DNA of 64,000 bases from Streptomyces sp. yr375 (lineage in GTDB: Bacteria; Actinomycetota; Actinomycetes; Streptomycetales; Streptomycetaceae): assembly GCF_900110755.1 (NCBI RefSeq), contig NZ_FOFF01000023.1, positions 1 to 64,000 on the forward strand. The letters are read 5' to 3'. The position numbers were made by a program, and so were the translations under genes. Shown piece by piece: positions 59,626 through 64,000 of this stretch; positions within the stretch are counted from its first letter, which is position 1; each line of letters starts with the position of its first letter. Under the pieces are notes generated by a model. That model had not been told where the DNA came from and did not search any database. It was given only the letters and a program-made list of their open reading frames with translations.

Positions 59626-61071
59626 ATGTCCCTGCCTCGCCATGCCCTCGCCTTCCCCGAGTCCGACGTGCTCGCCGGTCTGCCTCCCGTCAGGGAGATC
59701 GCGCCATCCGAGGTGGCGGCCCGTATGGAGTCGGCCCCCCGGCTCGCCGTCCTCGACGACGACCCCACCGGCACCCAGACCGTCAAGGACATACCGGTCC
59801 TCACCACCTGGTCGGTGGACGACCTGCGCTGGGCCCTGCGCCAGGACAGCCCCGCGTTCTTCGTCCTCACCAACACCCGCAGCCTGGCCCCCCAGGACGC
59901 CGCCGCCCGCAACCGCGAGATCGTCCGCGCCCTGCACGAGGCCTCCCAGGCCGAGCAGGTCCCGTACGTCATCGCGTCCCGCGGCGACTCCACCCTGCGC
60001 GGCCACTTCCCGCTCGAAACGGACGTCCTGGCCGAGGAGTTGACGGCGACCGGCACCGCCCCGGACGGGGTCGTCCTGGTCCCCGCGTACATCGAGGCGG
60101 GCCGCCTCACCGTCGACTCGACGCACTGGATGCGCACCCCGGACGGCCTTCTCCCGGTCGGCGAGAGCGAGTTCGCGCAGGACGCCACCTTCGGCTACAC
60201 CTCGTCCGCCCTCCCCGACTGGGTGGAGGAGAAGACGAAGGGCCGCGTCCCCGCCGACAAGGTCGTCCGCATCACCCTCACCGACCTGCGCACCGGCGGC
60301 CCCGCCCACGTCGCCGAGCAACTCCGCACGCTCCGCGACGGGTTGACCGCCGTGGTGGACGCGGTCTGCGACGACGACCTGCGCGTCCTGGCCCTCGCCA
60401 CGGCCGAGGCGGAGACGCTAGGCGCACGGCTCCTCTACCGGGTCGGCCCGTCCTTCGTCCGCGCCCGCTCCGGCCAGCCGGCCCACCCGCCGCTCACCGC
60501 CGCCGAGTTGACGCCCCTGCGCGCACCCGCGCCGCACGGGCTGATCGTCGTCGGCTCCCATGTCTCCCTGACCACCCGCCAGTTGAACCGCCTGCGGGAC
60601 AGTACGACGGACCTCGCCGAGTACGAACTCGACGTGGCCAGGCTCCTCGACCCGGCCCGCCGCGAGGCGCACATCCGCGAGATCGCCACCGCCGCGGCGA
60701 CCGCGATGGCCACGGCCGACACGGTCATCCGCACCACCCGCACCGTGGTCACCGCCGCCGACCCCGACGAGAGCCTCGCCATCTCCCGCAGCGTCTCCGC
60801 GGCCCTGGTCGAGACGGTCCGGGCGATCACCGCGACCCGCCGCCCGGCCTTCGTCATCGCCAAGGGCGGCATCACCTCCAGCGACACCGCCACCCATGGC
60901 CTGGAGATCCGCCGCGCCTGGGCCCGCGGCACCCTGCTCCCCGGCATCGTCTCGCTGTGGCAGCCCGTCGACGGCCCCGCCGCCGGCATCCCCTACATCG
61001 TGTTCGCCGGAAACGTCGGCGGCGACGACGCCCTCACCGACGCCCTCGCCCTCCTACGAAGCGCCGCCTGA
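59626..61071 (+). CDS. DUF1537 four-carbon acid sugar kinase (OtnK/DtnK family)
   Basis: A 481-residue kinase. The N-terminal acid-sugar-binding domain carries LAVLDDDPTGTQTVKDIPVL, then VLTNTRS and SRGDSTLRGHFPLE. The C-terminal nucleotide-binding domain has RRPAFVIAKGGITSSDTA and the final GIPYIVFAGNVGGDDAL. DUF1537 enzymes phosphorylate threonate, erythronate-derived or similar C4 acid sugars at O4. It follows the GntR gene by 60 bp of C-rich DNA and precedes the dehydrogenase by 59 bp. Confidence 0.9.
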   Translation: MSLPRHALAFPESDVLAGLPPVREIAPSEVAARMESAPRLAVLDDDPTGTQTVKDIPVLTTWSVDDLRWALRQDSPAFFVLTNTRSLAPQDAAARNREIVRALHEASQAEQVPYVIASRGDSTLRGHFPLETDVLAEELTATGTAPDGVVLVPAYIEAGRLTVDSTHWMRTPDGLLPVGESEFAQDATFGYTSSALPDWVEEKTKGRVPADKVVRITLTDLRTGGPAHVAEQLRTLRDGLTAVVDAVCDDDLRVLALATAEAETLGARLLYRVGPSFVRARSGQPAHPPLTAAELTPLRAPAPHGLIVVGSHVSLTTRQLNRLRDSTTDLAEYELDVARLLDPARREAHIREIATAAATAMATADTVIRTTRTVVTAADPDESLAISRSVSAALVETVRAITATRRPAFVIAKGGITSSDTATHGLEIRRAWARGTLLPGIVSLWQPVDGPAAGIPYIVFAGNVGGDDALTDALALLRSAA

Positions 61072-61130
61072 CGCCGCCCCCCTTACTCCCCCCCGCCGCT
61101 CTCCCTCCCCGCTGCCCAGAAAGGCACCCG

Positions 61131-62042
61131 ATGTCTCCCCGTCCCCGCACCGCAGTGATCGGCCTGGGTGCCATGGGCCTGCCCATGGCCACCCGCCTCG
61201 CCGCCCACCTCCCCGTCACGGCGTTCGACGTGGCCGAGGAGCGCGTCGCCCAGCTCACCGCGGCGGGCGGCACGGCCGCGCGCACCCCCGCCGACGCCGC
61301 CCGCGAGGCCGACGTCGTCCTGCTCGCCGTACGCGACCAGGCACAGGTCGAGGCCGCCCTGTTCGCCGCGAACGGCGTCGCCGAGACGCTCCGCGCCGGT
61401 GCCACGGTCGTCCTGACCAGCACCGTCGGCCCGGAAGCCGCCCGCGCGACGGCCGCCCGCCTCGCCGAGCAGGGCGTCCACACGGTCGACGCGCCCGTCA
61501 GCGGCGGCCCGGTCCGCGCCGGGAACGGCGATCTGCTGATCGTCGTGGGCGCGGCCGACAAGGCCCTCGACCTGGCCCGTCCGGTGCTGGACCTGCTGGC
61601 CTCCACCCTCACCGTCGTAGGCCCCCGCCCCGGCGACGGCCAGGCGCTCAAGGCGATCAACCAGCTCCTCGCCGGTGTGCACATCGCCGCCGCGGCGGAA
61701 GCCGTCGCCCTCGCCCGCGGCCTGGGCCTCGACCCCGCGACGGTCGTCGAGAGCCTGCGCCACGGCGCTGCCGGTTCCTTCATGTTCGCCGACCGCGGCC
61801 CCCGCATGGTCGAGACGTACGCCAACGACACCGCCCCCGAGGTGAAGTCCCGCCTGGACATCTTCGTGAAGGACATGGGCATCGTCACCGGCATCGCGAA
61901 GGACGCCCACGTCCCCGTCCCGCTCGCCTCCGCCGCCCAGCAGCTCTACCTCCTCGGCGAGGCGGCCGGGCTCGCCGCGCACGACGACTCGTCGGTCGTC
62001 ACGGTCCTGTCCCCCAAGTCCCCAGCGGGAGGCACCCGATGA
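61131..62042 (+). CDS. beta-hydroxyacid dehydrogenase (LtnD-like)
   Basis: A 303-residue NAD-dependent dehydrogenase of the 3-hydroxyisobutyrate/tartronate-semialdehyde reductase family. The nucleotide motif is AVIGLGAMGLPMATRL, the substrate loop DAPVSGGPVRAGNGDL, and the catalytic lysine K174 is in LKAINQLLAG. With a DUF1537 kinase next to it, L-threonate or D-erythronate 2-dehydrogenase (LtnD) is the best assignment. ATG 61131 follows AGAAAGG; its stop overlaps the permease ATG by 4 bp. Confidence 0.88.
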   Translation: MSPRPRTAVIGLGAMGLPMATRLAAHLPVTAFDVAEERVAQLTAAGGTAARTPADAAREADVVLLAVRDQAQVEAALFAANGVAETLRAGATVVLTSTVGPEAARATAARLAEQGVHTVDAPVSGGPVRAGNGDLLIVVGAADKALDLARPVLDLLASTLTVVGPRPGDGQALKAINQLLAGVHIAAAAEAVALARGLGLDPATVVESLRHGAAGSFMFADRGPRMVETYANDTAPEVKSRLDIFVKDMGIVTGIAKDAHVPVPLASAAQQLYLLGEAAGLAAHDDSSVVTVLSPKSPAGGTR

Positions 62043-63496
62043 GCCACACCGCGCTGCTGCTGACGGCCGCCGTCGGCGTCGCCGGCCTCCTGCTGCTCAT
62101 CCTGCGCGCCAAGGTCCAGCCGTTCGTCGCGCTGGTCGTCGTCTCCATCGGCGTCGCGCTCGTCGCCGGCGTCCCGGCCGCCGACCTGGTGAAGACCATC
62201 GAGGAGGGCATGGGGTCCACGCTGGGCCACATCGCCACGATCATCGCCCTGGGCGCCATGATCGGCCGGATCATCGAACTCTCCGGCGGTGCCGCGTCGT
62301 TCGCGCACTCCCTCATCGACCGCTTCGGCTCCCAGCGCACCCCTCTCGCGCTCACCGTCGCCGGTTTCGTCCTCGGCATCCCCGTCTTCTTCGAGGTCGG
62401 CCTGATCATCCTGATGCCGATCGCGTACGGCGTCGCCCGCGCTTCGCGCAAGCCGCTGCTCGGCTACGCCCTCCCGATGGGCGCGGCGATGCTCACCGTG
62501 CACGCCTTCCTGCCGCCGCACCCCGGCGCGGTCGCCGTCACCCAGGCCATCGGCGCGGACCAGGGGTTGGTCCTGCTCCTCGGCATCCCGATCACGGCGG
62601 TCGTGGTCCTGCTGGGCTACCTGGTCTCCCGCCGGATCACCCGCCGCGAGTACCCGATGGACCCGGCGGTGCACGCGGAGGTCTACGGCGAGGACCCGCC
62701 CACTCCCGGAACGGCCTCCTCAACTCCCGCCGCCGACCCGGCAGATGACGGCCACGGCACCGCCGTACTCACAAAGCCCGCGCACCAGACGACCACGGAC
62801 GCCCCCTCCCCATCCGCCCCCTCCTTCGGCATGGTCCTGGCCCTGATCGTCACCCCGATCCTGCTGATCCTCGCCGGCACGCTCGGCCAGAACCTGCTGG
62901 CCGAGGACGGCGCGGGCTCCACCCTCCGGGCCACCCTCACCGTCCTCGGCGCGCCGATGGTGGCCCTGCTGATCGACGTGGCGCTGTGCGCGTACCTCCT
63001 CGGCGCGCGCCGTGGCTGGGACCGCGCGCACATCGCGAACGTGATGGGCTCGGCGCTGCCGCCGGTGGCCATGGTGATACTGGTGGCGGGCGCGGGCGGG
63101 GTCTTCGGCAAGGTGCTGGTGGCCAGCGGTATCGGCGACGCGATCGCCGACGTCCTGGACCGCACCGGCCTGCCGGCGCTCCTCCTGGCCTTCCTCACGG
63201 CGCTGGCCCTGCGCGCGGCCCAGGGCTCGACGACGGTGGCGCTGATCACGGCGGCGGGCATCCTCACCCCGCTCCTGGCGCGCGCCGACCTGTCCACCGG
63301 CCAACTCTCCCTGGTCGCCCTGGCGATGGGCGCGGGCGGACTCGCCGTCTCGCACATCAACGACGCGGGCTACTGGATGTTCACCAAGCTGGCCGGCCTG
63401 GACGTGGCCTCCGGCCTGCGCACCTGGACGGTCCTGACGACCACGATGGGCGTCATCGGCTTCGCCCTGACGGCAGCGCTCTGGCCGTTGGTCTGA
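62039..63496 (+). CDS. GntP-family acid-sugar permease
   Basis: A 485-residue, 12-14 helix gluconate:proton symporter family protein. Typical segments are IIALGAMIGRIIELSGGAAS, GIPVFFEVGLIILMPIAYG, LPPHPGAVAVTQAIGAD and RAAQGSTTVALITAAG. A polar loop of ~60 residues rich in Thr, Pro and Ala (~220-260) interrupts the middle. It imports the acid sugar that the kinase and dehydrogenase process, and is the last gene of the operon; a convergent gene follows 33 bp later. Confidence 0.92.
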   Translation: MSHTALLLTAAVGVAGLLLLILRAKVQPFVALVVVSIGVALVAGVPAADLVKTIEEGMGSTLGHIATIIALGAMIGRIIELSGGAASFAHSLIDRFGSQRTPLALTVAGFVLGIPVFFEVGLIILMPIAYGVARASRKPLLGYALPMGAAMLTVHAFLPPHPGAVAVTQAIGADQGLVLLLGIPITAVVVLLGYLVSRRITRREYPMDPAVHAEVYGEDPPTPGTASSTPAADPADDGHGTAVLTKPAHQTTTDAPSPSAPSFGMVLALIVTPILLILAGTLGQNLLAEDGAGSTLRATLTVLGAPMVALLIDVALCAYLLGARRGWDRAHIANVMGSALPPVAMVILVAGAGGVFGKVLVASGIGDAIADVLDRTGLPALLLAFLTALALRAAQGSTTVALITAAGILTPLLARADLSTGQLSLVALAMGAGGLAVSHINDAGYWMFTKLAGLDVASGLRTWTVLTTTMGVIGFALTAALWPLV

Positions 63497-63528
63497 GTTA
63501 TCGGTACGACGGTGCCACGGGGCGGGGA

Positions 63529-64000
63529 TCAGCGAACGCTGAGGACCGGGATCCCCAGCCCCGCCCGCCGTACGGCGATCGACCCGTACGGCGTGCGCAG
63601 CCGCAGCCAGCCGCCGAGGGAGAGCAGCGCGAGATCTCCCGAACTCGCCGAAGGGCGAAGGAAACCGAGCGACTGGGCCGCGTGCACGGCCCGTACCGGA
63701 AGGCCGGTGTCACCGACCGGCCGGGACCAGATCTCCCGCCCGATCCGGTCGAGTTCGGCGCGCGTGCGCTGCTCGTCCGCCAACTCCTCGCTGCGGGACC
63801 GGAATTCGGCGACGACCGCGCCGACCGTCGCCCGCAGCGCGTCCGGCGCCGGCAGTCCCGGCTCGGGCCGCCAGCCGCCGCGCGGCGGCAGCACCCCGGC
63901 CCACGGCGGCCCGGTGACGGCCGCGGGAACGACGGCCGTCGCGGCGCTCTCGTCGACGGACTCCAGCAGCTCACCCGCCGACACCGTCACGTCGAGCGTG
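63529..64000 (-). CDS. conserved hypothetical protein, N-terminally cut by the window edge
   Basis: The frame is open to the last base, so the true start may lie outside; an internal GTG at 63990 is the first start available. The visible 157 residues (VTVSAGELLESVDESAA, GPPWAGVLPPRGGW, ELDRIGREIWSRPVGDTGLP, and the C-terminal LRLRTPYGSIAVRR) match a widespread actinobacterial protein of unknown function as far as I can recall. No catalytic motif is seen. It is convergent with the GntP gene. Confidence 0.7.
   Translation of the reverse strand, partial: TLDVTVSAGELLESVDESAATAVVPAAVTGPPWAGVLPPRGGWRPEPGLPAPDALRATVGAVVAEFRSRSEELADEQRTRAELDRIGREIWSRPVGDTGLPVRAVHAAQSLGFLRPSASSGDLALLSLGGWLRLRTPYGSIAVRRAGLGIPVLSVR

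Noticed and set aside
1350..64000. tRNA or rRNA genes
   Set aside because: No cloverleaf with a GTTCGA-type arm or rRNA-like stretch was noticed in any intergenic gap; gaps are too short or explained by hairpins and operators.

Overview
This is a high-GC actinobacterial chromosome segment, almost certainly Streptomyces. Codon third positions are strongly G/C, GTG starts and 4-bp start/stop overlaps are common, and several gene sets are streptomycete hallmarks: nickel-regulated sodF, a WhiJ-type triad (SpoIIAB-like ATPase, XRE regulator, DUF397), the csn glucosamine-oligosaccharide operon and DUF574 methyltransferases. The order sodF ... asd/pepN ... csn operon also resembles my memory of the S. 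coelicolor core chromosome. I saw no insertion sequence, prophage, CRISPR array, rRNA or tRNA.

Layout. 1-4.0 kb: tail of a flavin monooxygenase, a TauD-like dioxygenase, an amino-acid permease, sodF behind a perfect Nur-box-like site, and a small Cys protein. 4.0-8.2 kb: methyltransferase and DsbA-like protein on the minus strand, then a first aminopeptidase N. 8.4-14.4 kb: an AbiEi/nuclease-like protein, a pyruvyl transferase-like protein, the WhiJ-type triad, a glycosyltransferase and a Nudix hydrolase. 14.6-21.9 kb: a large secreted subtilase, aspartate-semialdehyde dehydrogenase and a second aminopeptidase N. 21.9-24.9 kb: EamA and MFS exporters divergent from a MarR regulator, with a four-half-site dyad between them. 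25.2-29.4 kb: a small membrane protein, malQ preceded by a previously easy-to-miss 59-codon gene, and an Eis-like acetyltransferase. 29.5-33.7 kb: a tightly overlapping operon of ECF sigma factor, zinc-finger anti-sigma/membrane protein, ABC ATPase and two membrane proteins. 33.8-35.8 kb: HNH endonuclease and MscS channel.

35.9-42.8 kb: the csnR-E-F-G-H-K operon (ROK regulator, sugar ABC importer without its own ATPase, GH4 glycosidase, sugar kinase) behind a 15-bp palindrome. 43.0-54.1 kb is the most interesting block: a GlnX/GlnH/PknG amino-acid-sensing kinase module extended by a helical protein of unknown function, a PP2C phosphatase, a VWA-domain protein and an FHA-domain protein. Kinase, phosphatase and FHA protein each carry two zinc ribbons. 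I read it as one kinase/phosphatase/phosphothreonine-reader signalling system.

54.2-58.6 kb: PCMT-like methyltransferase, Nudix and hypothetical genes whose start regions share a 48-bp exact duplication, an XRE/TPR regulator, three overlapping tiny genes and a truncated haemoglobin. 58.7-63.5 kb: a GntR-DUF1537 kinase-dehydrogenase-GntP operon for a four-carbon acid sugar, lacking the aldolase and isomerase expected of the pathway. The window ends inside a minus-strand conserved hypothetical gene.
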